Assembly (NCBI RefSeq): GCF_000710915.1
Contig: NZ_BAUA01000116.1
Coordinates: 1-59,442 of the forward strand
Length of the DNA stretch: 59,442 nucleotides
Direction: 5' to 3'
Source of the DNA: Nocardia brasiliensis IFM 10847
Lineage (GTDB): Bacteria > Actinomycetota > Actinomycetes > Mycobacteriales > Mycobacteriaceae
The notes under the pieces were generated by a model. That model searched no databases and was not told where the DNA came from. It saw only the letters and a list, made by a program, of their open reading frames with translations. Of the stretch, positions 1 through 7,702 are shown one piece after another (position 1 is the first letter of the stretch; every line of letters begins with the position of its first letter). The translations under genes were made by a program, and so were the position numbers.

Positions 1-342
1 ACGCGGATGCGCCGCGGTCGGCCGGCAGTTCCAGTCGTTGCTGCCCGGCGGCGCCGCGTCCGGATGGAACAGGCCGTAGCCGAAAGCCGCCAGGAACGCG
101 CGCTGCGGCGGACCGTGACCGACGGTGTCACTGGCGAATCCACCGGACAGGCCGGAGATGCTGTCGGACGCGGCGATCGGCGCGGGCCGCCCGCGCACAC
201 CGATCAGCTCGGCGAGCCGCGCGGCCACCGACGGCTCCGGCGGTGCGGCGCGCACGGTCGGGGCCGCAAGCCCGAGCACGAGCATCGCGACACCTGTCAA
301 CACCGCGGCGATCGACCACCGACCGGCGGACCTTCGTCTCAT
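1..342 (-). CDS. Secreted class-2 lipase, N-terminal part (cut by window edge)
   Basis: The first 114 codons of a gene that runs off the left edge. It opens with an Arg-rich n-region and a hydrophobic core ending near VRAAPPEP, a typical Sec signal peptide. The mature part carries SGLSGGFASDTVGHGPP and DAAPPGSNDWNC, which match the neighbouring lipase at 594-1799 almost word for word, so the two are tandem paralogues. The ATG lies at 342. The catalytic Ser motif lies outside the window. It is probably an extracellular esterase/lipase of the Lipase_2 (alpha/beta hydrolase) family; substrate unknown. Confidence 0.85.
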   Translation of the reverse strand, partial: MRRRSAGRWSIAAVLTGVAMLVLGLAAPTVRAAPPEPSVAARLAELIGVRGRPAPIAASDSISGLSGGFASDTVGHGPPQRAFLAAFGYGLFHPDAAPPGSNDWNCRPTAAHPR

Positions 343-593
343 CGCACGCCTTCCACTGCACACCTTGCCGAGAACTGCCGCACAACAACACGATCCGGTG
401 CGGGGGCCCGGATCCCCTGCACGTGGTCCCGGACCTGCCCGCACCGGATCGGCGCGACTTCGAGCAAAACAGCGCTCGATGGAGGCGATGCGACAGCTCG
501 GCCAATGGCCGGTGAATCTCGTTCAGTCCCCCTACAACGAGTACAGACCGAGCGGCGCGTGCGATCGCCGCTCGGTCGCGCACCCGTGCGTAG
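343..593. other. Intergenic region between tandem lipases
   Basis: About 250 bases between two co-oriented lipase genes. It should hold the promoter of the left-hand lipase. I see no convincing gene and no clear terminator hairpin. Confidence 0.5.
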
Positions 594-1799
594 CTACAGC
601 GATCCGCCGCCGCCGACCACCCACGGGTTGAATGTGCACTCCAGGTTCGGATGACCGACCGGGTCGAGCACGCGCAGCGCGATGGACAGGGAGCGCGGCG
701 AATACATCATCGTCAGATGGTCCGAAAGGTCCTGTTCGCAGCCGTCCTGCAGGGTGATGTTCTGCACCGTGGCGCCCGGCCCGGGCTGCAGGAACGTCAG
801 CGGGTACGGGTTGGTGACCTCGTCGTAGCGGGTGCCGACGATCGTGTAGTCCACGCCGGGCACGGTGTCGCCGTTGGCATTGAGCTGGTTGACGAAGTCC
901 GAGCCGATCGTCTGCTGGATACCCGCGTGCCCCACGAAGATCTCGATGAAGCCGAGGATATCGATGCCGAGGTTATTGATCGCCCGGCCGAGCGCGCCGA
1001 TGCCGTCGAGCGAGGTGCCGTGGTGGGTGGCGCCGTAGGTGATCAGATTCTTCGTCTTCTCGGCCCCGCCCTCGAACTTGGTGTACCAGTTGGCCATCGA
1101 GCCGCCCTGCGAGTGCGCCACGATGTCGACCTCGCTGGTGCCGGTGGCCGCGAGCACCCGGTCGACGAAGACGGCGAGCTGCTTGGCCGAATCCTGGATG
1201 TAGCCGGTGCCCATCACGCCGGGCAGCACCGCGCCGAGCCCGCCGCCCTGGATCACGCTGGAGCGGCCGTAGTTGAACGTGAAGGTACAGAAGCCCGCGT
1301 CCTTGATCGGCTGGCCCATGTAGGCGTAGCCGTTGTAGGCGTTCATCCAGGTGCCGTGCAGCAGCACGACCGGGCGCGGATGCGCGGCGGTAGGCTTGCA
1401 GTTCCAGTCGTTGGCGCCGGGCGGCGCGGCGTCGGGATTGGCCAGGCCGTAGCCGAAGGCCGCCAGCCAAGAGGTCATCGGCGGCCCGTAACCGACTGTG
1501 TCACTGGCGTATCCACCCGAGAGCCCCGAACTGCTGCCCGATCCGCCGTAGCAGTTGCCGGAACCGTTGCCCGAACCCGCGCCACTGCCGGAGTTGCACG
1601 CGGAACCCGATGAACTGCCCGAGTCCGCGACCGGCGCGGCCTTGCGACCCGCCGCGATGTAATCGGCCAGCTCTTGTTCGGTCGGTTGCGCTGTGGGTTC
1701 GGCGTTCGCGCCGACACCTCCGACGCCGAGCACGAGCACCGAAACACCCAGCATCACCGCCGCCGCGAGCGTCGAACGGCCTGAGGTACTTCGCTTCAT
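594..1799 (-). CDS. Secreted lipase/esterase, class 2 (alpha/beta hydrolase)
   Basis: A 401-residue secreted hydrolase. The chosen start (1799) gives MKRSTSGRSTLAAAV, a signal peptide with its hydrophobic core ending at GANAEP; reading further upstream adds a non-signal-like extension. A Ser/Gly-rich low-complexity linker (about residues 45-90) precedes the catalytic domain. HGTW is the likely oxyanion-hole region and IVAHSQGGSM holds the nucleophile Ser in an AHSQG elbow; YGATHHGTS is typical of Lipase_2 proteins. The N-terminal half repeats in the truncated gene at 1-342. It probably hydrolyses acyl esters outside the cell; substrate not deducible. Family assignment is firm. Confidence 0.88.
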   Translation of the reverse strand: MKRSTSGRSTLAAAVMLGVSVLVLGVGGVGANAEPTAQPTEQELADYIAAGRKAAPVADSGSSSGSACNSGSGAGSGNGSGNCYGGSGSSSGLSGGYASDTVGYGPPMTSWLAAFGYGLANPDAAPPGANDWNCKPTAAHPRPVVLLHGTWMNAYNGYAYMGQPIKDAGFCTFTFNYGRSSVIQGGGLGAVLPGVMGTGYIQDSAKQLAVFVDRVLAATGTSEVDIVAHSQGGSMANWYTKFEGGAEKTKNLITYGATHHGTSLDGIGALGRAINNLGIDILGFIEIFVGHAGIQQTIGSDFVNQLNANGDTVPGVDYTIVGTRYDEVTNPYPLTFLQPGPGATVQNITLQDGCEQDLSDHLTMMYSPRSLSIALRVLDPVGHPNLECTFNPWVVGGGGSL

Positions 1800-2078
1800 T
1801 GCATACCTTCCTATTTCGAGCAGAAGATCTCGGACGCGCTGCCGAAATTCCGCTCGACAGCGTGGAAACTGCGCCAACGCTAAATCCGGGAGAAAGTGCG
1901 ACCTAGCTCACGCCGGGGTATCTGGACAGCTCACCAATGTCGTTGTCGGGCTTAGGTAAACGGCACAGTTCGCCGGCACCGGAGCTTTTCCCAAACACAG
2001 CGGCCCGCGGATCGTGAATTCTCCAGAAAAGCTGCCGACCAGCAGCCCTCTCCCCACGCGCGAGCCGAGTATGGGCCG

Positions 2079-3089
2079 ATGACCGAGGTGAACACGTGGA
2101 CGCCGGCCGACCAGCGGTGCCGGGCGACGGCGCCCTATCTGGTCGATGCCGCCCGGATTCGCGAATTCGCCCGGGCCGTCCAGGATTTCCATCCGGCGCA
2201 CTGGAGTACCGATGCCGCCGCCGAGCTCGGATTCACCGGCCTGGTCGCCCCCGCGACATTCGCCTGCGCCATTCTCGGCGATGCCCAGAGCGAATTACTG
2301 GATGCGGCGCTCGCCGACTGTCGACCGGCCCGAATTCTGCACGCGGATCAAGTGTTCGATGCCATGCGGCCGCTGGTCGCGGGTGATCGGCTGACCGGCG
2401 ACCTTACGATCGAGTCATTTCGCCAGTTCGCCGATTACGACGTCCTGACGATCAAGAGTGTGCTCACCGACCAGCACGGCGCGCCGGTGCAGACCGGCTC
2501 CACCGCACTGCTCGCACATACCGGGTCGAGCGGACCGCGCCTGGCCGAGACGGTCCGCGCTATCAGGACGCGTGCGCAGTCCGCGCCTCGTCCCCGGCGC
2601 ACCGGGCGTCGTCTGCCCACGCGGCTTCGGACTACGCCATTCCAGCTGCGCCACAATGCCTTCCATACCCTGACCGTGGGCACCATGCTGCCCGCACAGA
2701 CGGTTCGGCTCTCCCGTGACGACATCCTGGACTTCGCCGCGATCGTCGGCGACCGCGCCCCCGACACTCCCGGCACAGCGTCGGCCACGGACTACACGCT
2801 GCCCGCGAGCACCGCACCGAGCATGCTGAAACTCGGCTTGGCCGCGGCCTTCGTCGGCTCGCGTCTCGGCGAACCGGCCGCGATCACCCGGCTGCGCGCC
2901 CAGTTCGCGCACTACACGCACTATCTACGGATCGGCCCGGCGGCGACCTGCGAGATCGAATTCACCGGCCGGGTCACCGCGGTCGACGCACGGCGCCGCC
3001 GTGCCACCATCGCGATCGACGCCCGGTCCAGCGGCCGCACGGTATTCGGCTATGCGGCCGCCGAAGTCGCGTTGCCCGTACAGGATTGA
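2079..3089 (+). CDS. MaoC/HadAB-like double hot-dog protein, probably non-catalytic C-terminal half
   Basis: A 336-residue protein built like fused (3R)-hydroxyacyl-ACP dehydratases: an N-terminal FAS1-dehydratase-like hot-dog (REFARAVQDFHPAHW, IESFRQFADYDVLTIKS) and a C-terminal MaoC-like hot-dog from about residue 200. The paralogue at 11857-12924 has the hydratase motif GDSNPIH; here the equivalent reads GDRAPDTPG, with neither the Asp-x-Asn-Pro nor the His. It is therefore probably inactive as a dehydratase, perhaps a partner or binding subunit. It ends 4 bases before the convergent oxidoreductase gene. The ATG is the first in-frame codon that keeps the conserved N-terminal domain. Confidence 0.8.
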   Translation: MTEVNTWTPADQRCRATAPYLVDAARIREFARAVQDFHPAHWSTDAAAELGFTGLVAPATFACAILGDAQSELLDAALADCRPARILHADQVFDAMRPLVAGDRLTGDLTIESFRQFADYDVLTIKSVLTDQHGAPVQTGSTALLAHTGSSGPRLAETVRAIRTRAQSAPRPRRTGRRLPTRLRTTPFQLRHNAFHTLTVGTMLPAQTVRLSRDDILDFAAIVGDRAPDTPGTASATDYTLPASTAPSMLKLGLAAAFVGSRLGEPAAITRLRAQFAHYTHYLRIGPAATCEIEFTGRVTAVDARRRRATIAIDARSSGRTVFGYAAAEVALPVQD

Positions 3090-3093
3090 GTGT

Positions 3094-4116
3094 TCAGGCG
3101 GCCGATTCCGTTCGCGCGGAGGTCAATCCGGCCACCCGGGCCAGCCGCCGGTGCGACTCCAGGCGCGCCGCGCGATCGTAGGTGCTGGTGTGTACCAGGA
3201 TCTCGTCGGCGCCGGTGGCGCTCACCCATTGCTCGAGTTGTTCGGCGACCTCGTCTTCGGTGCCGTGCACGTGCCCGGCCGACGACTCCTCGAAGATCCG
3301 GCGTTCCCGCTCGGTCATGCTCATCGCCTCGATCTCCGCGGGCGGGATCAAGGCCGGAAACTCGCCGCGCGTGCGCGAGTACGCGGCCGACCACGCCTCG
3401 GGGAGCAGCAGCCGCCGCGCCTGCTCGGTGGTATCGGCGATCACGACCGAGCCCGAGACCATGACATACGGCTCGACGCCCCAAGCGGTGGCCTGGAATC
3501 CGTCGCGGTACCGCGCGATCGCCTCGATCATCCGATCCGGCCCGCCGACCGCCGCGATCACCAACGGCAACCCGAAACGGGCCGCCCGCTCCGCGCCCGA
3601 CCCGGTGGCCAGCAGGAACGCCGGGACCCGCAGACCCTCGGCCGGCCAACCGTGCACGCCGTGCCGACCGTGGGTGAAGTAGTCCAGCAATTCGGTCAGC
3701 TGCGCGTCGAAGTCCTCGGCGTCGCGTTTGTCGTGTCCGAGGGCGCGCCGGACCCCGTCGGTGAAGCCGACCGAGCGGCCCAGACCCATGTCGATCCGGC
3801 CCGGATACAGCGATTCCAGCACGCCGAACTGTTCGGCGACGATCAACGGCTGATGGTTGGGCAGCATGACTCCGCCGGTGCCGATCCGGATGCGCGCGGT
3901 CGCCGCCGCGGCGGCCGCGGCCAGCACCGTCGGCGCCGACCCGGCGACGCCGGGCACGCCGTGGTGCTCCGACACCCAGAATCGGTGATAGCCCCATTCC
4001 TCCGCGAGCCGCGCGAACTCGATCGTGTCGCGCAACGCCGCGGCATGGCTCTGGCCGCGCCGGACGCGGGAGCGGTCCAGGACGGAGAACCGGACGGAGG
4101 GAAGTGCCGAGGTCAT
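3094..4116 (-). CDS. LLM-class flavin-dependent oxidoreductase (luciferase-like)
   Basis: A 340-residue TIM-barrel monooxygenase/reductase of the bacterial luciferase family. Diagnostic pieces are the EWGYHRFWVSEHHG stretch near residue 50, IRIGTGGVMLPNHQPL near residue 90 and LYPGRIDMGLGRS near 115, all typical of the subgroup that binds FMN or F420. Length matches the family. It is convergent with the MaoC-like gene and lies 38 bases downstream of the esterase/desaturase pair in the same direction. Cofactor and substrate cannot be assigned from sequence alone. Confidence 0.88.
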   Translation of the reverse strand: MTSALPSVRFSVLDRSRVRRGQSHAAALRDTIEFARLAEEWGYHRFWVSEHHGVPGVAGSAPTVLAAAAAAATARIRIGTGGVMLPNHQPLIVAEQFGVLESLYPGRIDMGLGRSVGFTDGVRRALGHDKRDAEDFDAQLTELLDYFTHGRHGVHGWPAEGLRVPAFLLATGSGAERAARFGLPLVIAAVGGPDRMIEAIARYRDGFQATAWGVEPYVMVSGSVVIADTTEQARRLLLPEAWSAAYSRTRGEFPALIPPAEIEAMSMTERERRIFEESSAGHVHGTEDEVAEQLEQWVSATGADEILVHTSTYDRAARLESHRRLARVAGLTSARTESAA

Positions 4117-4153
4117 ACCAGTCTCAACGCGTGCGCCGAGCGGTGATTCCCCG

Positions 4154-5191
4154 TCACTTCGGCGACGGCAGCGCCAACGCCTCGGCCAAGACCCGCCAGG
4201 CCCGCGGCAGCTGGGCTTCGAAATCAGGCCAGGTGTGCATGCCCTCGGGCGCGTATTCGACGACGGCGGGGATCTTCAGCTCGTGCAGTCGCCCCGCGAA
4301 GCGTTCAGTGCAGGTGCGCGCCCCCGCTTCCAGCGCGGCGCCGCCGCCGGCCAGCCGCAGCGCGTCGACGATCGACGGCGACTGCGCGATCGACACCAGA
4401 TCGGCGCCGGTCGGCGTGCCGGTGGCGGCCGACAGATAGATCGCGGTGCCGCGCAGCGCCGACGCGCCGAGCAGGCTGTCGTGGGCGGCCCACTCCGGAG
4501 AAGTCGGTGGCCCCCAGAGGTTCTCGACATTCCCGCCGCGCGAGGCCACGGTGATCGTGGTGACCGCGTGACCGAGCGGGTCGGCGGTGGAATAGCAGCC
4601 GCTCATGCCCGCGACGGCGCGGTAGCGACCCGGATGGCGCTGCGCCAGCATCATCGCCGCCTGCGCGCCCATGGACACGCCCGCGATGGCCCGGCGTCCG
4701 TCGGCCTTCAGCAGCGATTCCACGATCGGCGGCAGTTCCTCGGTCAGGAAGGTCTCCCACCGATTGAGTCCGAGCGCGGTGTCGTGGCGCACCCAATCGC
4801 TGTACATGCTGCCGGTACCGCCGCTGGTCAGCACCACGTCCACCGGCTTGTCCGCGAAGAACTCCGCCGCGCCGCCCTTGCTGAGCCAGCCCGAGGTGGT
4901 CTCGCCGTCGACGCCGTCGAGCAGATACAGCGTCGGGCGCGGTGCCGCGCCGGTGCCGCGCAACACGTCCACCTCGATCACCCGGCGCATAGCCGCGGAC
5001 GCGATCTTCAGGCGGTCCCGCTGCGGTCCGGTGCTCTCGATGGACAGCAGTCCGGTCCTGGTCATCGCGGGATCGATCGCGGGCGGCGGAGCGCTCGGCA
5101 CACCGGGCACGTCGTCCGCCTGCGCGGGCACACCGGCCAGCACGGCGATGGCTACCATCGCCGCCGCGGTGATCGGCCCTCGGGTACTCAT
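4154..5191 (-). CDS. Secreted antigen-85-like esterase (alpha/beta hydrolase)
   Basis: A 345-residue exported esterase. MSTRGPITAAAMVAIAVLAGVPAQA is the signal peptide. YLLDGVDGETTSGW near residue 95 and GVSMGAQAAMMLA (nucleophile Ser in a GVSMG elbow) are characteristic of the mycolyltransferase/antigen-85 and esterase D superfamily; a His near EGMHTWPDF would complete the triad. The start at 5191 overlaps the stop of the upstream desaturase by 4 bases (ATGA), so the two are translationally coupled. It may act on trehalose mycolates or another envelope ester; which one is inference. Confidence 0.85.
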   Translation of the reverse strand: MSTRGPITAAAMVAIAVLAGVPAQADDVPGVPSAPPPAIDPAMTRTGLLSIESTGPQRDRLKIASAAMRRVIEVDVLRGTGAAPRPTLYLLDGVDGETTSGWLSKGGAAEFFADKPVDVVLTSGGTGSMYSDWVRHDTALGLNRWETFLTEELPPIVESLLKADGRRAIAGVSMGAQAAMMLAQRHPGRYRAVAGMSGCYSTADPLGHAVTTITVASRGGNVENLWGPPTSPEWAAHDSLLGASALRGTAIYLSAATGTPTGADLVSIAQSPSIVDALRLAGGGAALEAGARTCTERFAGRLHELKIPAVVEYAPEGMHTWPDFEAQLPRAWRVLAEALALPSPK

Positions 5192-6138
5192 TGCGCCGCG
5201 GCGGCTCGTTCTGCCTGTCTTGCCGCTACTCGGTCGCGTTGCTCCTCGAATCGCGTTGCCTTCTGCGCCAATTCGTCGAGGTAGGCTGCCAGCTCGTCGC
5301 GTGCGCGTTCGCCGTCGCCGGACAAATCGGTGCGCTCGAACACGCGCCACGCCCGTAAAACCGGCTGTACCACGGTGTCCAGGTGTTGCCGGAGGTCGTA
5401 GATGCCATGTTTGGCGAGCACGACGGCGTTGCGGCGGAAGTTCGGCTGGGTCAAACCCGGCATCTGGAAGCGCGTGACGATATCGGTGACGGCACGCAGC
5501 ATCTCGTTCGGCAGCAGGTCGAGTGCCGCGGCGCTGATGTTGCGGTAAAAGATCATGTGCAGGTTTTCATCGGCGGCAATACGTTGCAGCATACGCTCGG
5601 CGACAGGCTCATTGCACGCGATACCGGTGTTCCGGTGACTGATTCTGGTGGCCAATTCCTGGAGTGTCACATAAGCGACAGAACGCAGAAACTGCGGTCC
5701 TTTAACGGGTTTCGCGATACCCGTCGTCATATGCGCCATCCTGGCCTGCTCCAGCGCCACCGGGTCCACCGCGCGGGTGACCACCAAATAGTCGCGCATG
5801 ACAATCGCGTGCCGGTTCTCCTCGGCAGTCCAGCGCCCCACCCAGGTGCCCCAAACACCGTCGAGGGAGAACGATTCCGAGATCTCCCGGTGATAGGAGG
5901 GCAGATTGTCCTCGGTGAGCAGGTTGGTCACCATCGCGATCCGGGCCACCGCGGTGAGCTTCGATTGCTCGGGCGCCCAATCAATTCCGCCGAGCGCGGC
6001 GAAATTCCGCCCATCATCCCAGGGCACATAGTCGTGCGGGTGCCACGCCTTGGTCTTGCGCAAATGATCATCGAGCAGGCGCTCGGCGACCGGTTCCAGT
6101 TCGCGGAGAATATCCGTATCGGTCAACGCGGTGGTCAC
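5188..6138 (-). CDS. Acyl-ACP desaturase, ferritin-like di-iron (DesA family)
   Basis: A 316-residue soluble fatty-acyl-ACP desaturase. The di-iron ligands are visible as LTEDNLPSYH, the helix motif EENRH and the paired motif DENLH, the spacing expected of plant-type stearoyl-ACP desaturases and mycobacterial DesA1/DesA2. It would introduce a cis double bond into ACP-bound acyl chains, feeding unsaturated membrane lipids or mycolate precursors. I choose the GTG at 6138 because GAGGAG lies six bases upstream; an ATG at 6168 has no such site. It is coupled by a 4-base overlap to the secreted esterase that follows. Confidence 0.88.
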   Translation of the reverse strand: MTTALTDTDILRELEPVAERLLDDHLRKTKAWHPHDYVPWDDGRNFAALGGIDWAPEQSKLTAVARIAMVTNLLTEDNLPSYHREISESFSLDGVWGTWVGRWTAEENRHAIVMRDYLVVTRAVDPVALEQARMAHMTTGIAKPVKGPQFLRSVAYVTLQELATRISHRNTGIACNEPVAERMLQRIAADENLHMIFYRNISAAALDLLPNEMLRAVTDIVTRFQMPGLTQPNFRRNAVVLAKHGIYDLRQHLDTVVQPVLRAWRVFERTDLSGDGERARDELAAYLDELAQKATRFEEQRDRVAARQAERAAAAQ

Positions 6139-6195
6139 TCGCACTCCTCTGCTCGGCGCGGTGCGCACGCCGATTTCGACGATAACGCGGAAATA

Positions 6196-7167
6196 TCAGG
6201 CCGAACGGCCTATTTCGTGATCATTGGTGGAGGTGACGACCGGAACTCGGCCCGGCTGTTCGGCATCACAATCCGGCGCCACCACCGGCTCACAGACCCG
6301 ATACAGACCGGGCGGCCGGCCCGCCGCCCGCATCCGGTCGAGCAGGTCGTGGGTGTGCGCGGCCAATTCGGGGATGCACGCGGTCTCGCCCGCGGCCACC
6401 ACCGCGGTCAGCGACACCTCGGCGGCCTCGCTCAGCAGGGTGAGCACGTCGGCCGTCATCGCGGGCGCGCCGACCCGCGCGTGCGGGGCGTCGACCGGAA
6501 CCAGGATCGTCCCGCCCGCCGCCGAGAGCAGCGGCAAGGCCCGGGACCCGAGCGGATCGGCCAGCGCCGCCTGCAACCTGCGCAGTTTGCGCCGCGCGGC
6601 CACGGTTCCGGCACCCGGTCTTCGCTCGTCCGGGTGCGCCGGGATGTGCAGCGCCACCACCTGATACCGCGCGGCGATCGCGATCCCGGTCTGCGCCGCC
6701 AGCTCCCCCAGTGCGTGCCCGCCGAGCAGCGCGGCGACCAAAGTCTGTGCAGCGGTCTGGTGTTCGCGGGCGACCAGCCGATGCTCGTCCACATAGGCGG
6801 TCGAGGCGGTGAGCGTGACCATCTCCAGTACCTGCAAGATCAATTGCGCCCCCGCGACCAGCTCGTCGTTCTCGGTGCCCGCGGCGACGAATTCCAGGCC
6901 GGAACGGATTTCGTCGTGGTAGGCGCCGAGCACCGTTTCCAGTGCGACGCCCTCGCGCGCCGATCGTGTTGCGATGCCCGCGATTTCGGGTGGTTCGCCC
7001 AGCGCCGCCTGCCATCGTGGCGTCCGCCGCTCCACCGCCGCCACCACACAGTTGCGCGTGGTCCGCGCGACGTCGCCGTGCAGACCACCACCGCTGTGTT
7101 GCGCCAAGTAGTCCAGCAGTTTCGACGCGAGACTCTCGGTGCCCGAACTCATCCGCATAGCCGTCAT
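6196..7167 (-). CDS. PucR/CdaR-type protein lacking the C-terminal HTH
   Basis: A 323-residue protein homologous to the N-terminal three quarters of the full-length regulator at 23065-24327. It has an RsbRD_N-like helical domain (GVALETVLGAYHDEIRSGLEFV), then VDEHRLVAREHQTAAQTLVAALLGG, and the central GGDEF-like domain (AARRKLRRLQAAL). After PPGLYR the paralogues diverge: the other continues for about 85 residues to a PucR HTH, while this one ends in an unrelated tail. The stop is only 58 bases before the desaturase GTG, so no HTH remnant fits. Three close ATGs (7167, 7158, 7152) are possible starts; none has a clear Shine-Dalgarno. Confidence 0.72.
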   Translation of the reverse strand: MTAMRMSSGTESLASKLLDYLAQHSGGGLHGDVARTTRNCVVAAVERRTPRWQAALGEPPEIAGIATRSAREGVALETVLGAYHDEIRSGLEFVAAGTENDELVAGAQLILQVLEMVTLTASTAYVDEHRLVAREHQTAAQTLVAALLGGHALGELAAQTGIAIAARYQVVALHIPAHPDERRPGAGTVAARRKLRRLQAALADPLGSRALPLLSAAGGTILVPVDAPHARVGAPAMTADVLTLLSEAAEVSLTAVVAAGETACIPELAAHTHDLLDRMRAAGRPPGLYRVCEPVVAPDCDAEQPGRVPVVTSTNDHEIGRSA

Positions 7168-7702
7168 GACTGACAAAGGCTAGCGACGGATCGTGATCGA
7201 ATCGGGATACGCCGGAGGAATCGGGTAAGTCATCAGCCTTCGCTGCTCCCATTGGGCGAAATCACAAGCCTGCGAGTGATTTTCGACATAGCGATCGCTT
7301 CAGTGCGGATTTCTTCTGTTGACCGGCAACACAATACGTTCACCGCGATATCCGGCCGATGCCCGATCCCCCTCGGCACCAGGGAATGACGCAGCGCCGA
7401 CCGCGCATTCCGGCGCTGCGTCGAGCCCACCCTAGAACCCGCCGCATGCCTTCAAAAGGTGAAGCCGCGGCTGTCATGAACACTCATCGCAACCTGCGGC
7501 GACGGCTGGTGTTTCGCACAACTCGCGCCCGAGTACGCAGGTCGCACCGAGGCCCGCCGGACCGGAGCGGGAGCCGGGTAAACCTGTGAACTGTCCCATC
7601 GGTAACGACCGGCAGGTGTGCAGCGACACGGTCCACGGATACCATCGAGCGCTGCGCCCCCGTCCGGCGACGCGGCAAAGTTTTCGAAGGGCTACACCAC
7701 AC
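7168..7702. other. Intergenic region between divergent genes
   Basis: About 535 bases between the leftward PucR-like gene and the rightward carboxylase gene. It must hold both promoters. Apart from the strong hairpin at 7388-7422 I see no supported gene; a 65-codon leftward reading frame at 7233-7430 has no recognisable start signal or protein features. Confidence 0.5.
7388..7422. repeat. Strong inverted repeat (12-bp arms)
   Basis: Perfect 12-base arms GACGCAGCGCCG and CGGCGCTGCGTC around an 11-base loop. It lies in the large divergent intergenic region, about 280 bases before the carboxylase ATG. No T-tract follows on either strand. It could be a leader-RNA hairpin, a factor-assisted terminator or an operator. 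Confidence 0.6.

Noticed and set aside
5383..7173. 596-codon plus-strand frame over the desaturase and PucR genes
   Set aside because: Both genes on the minus strand show intact motifs; this frame is their shadow.
7233..7430. 65-codon minus-strand frame in the large intergenic region
   Set aside because: No ribosome site, no recognisable protein feature, and it crosses a strong hairpin.
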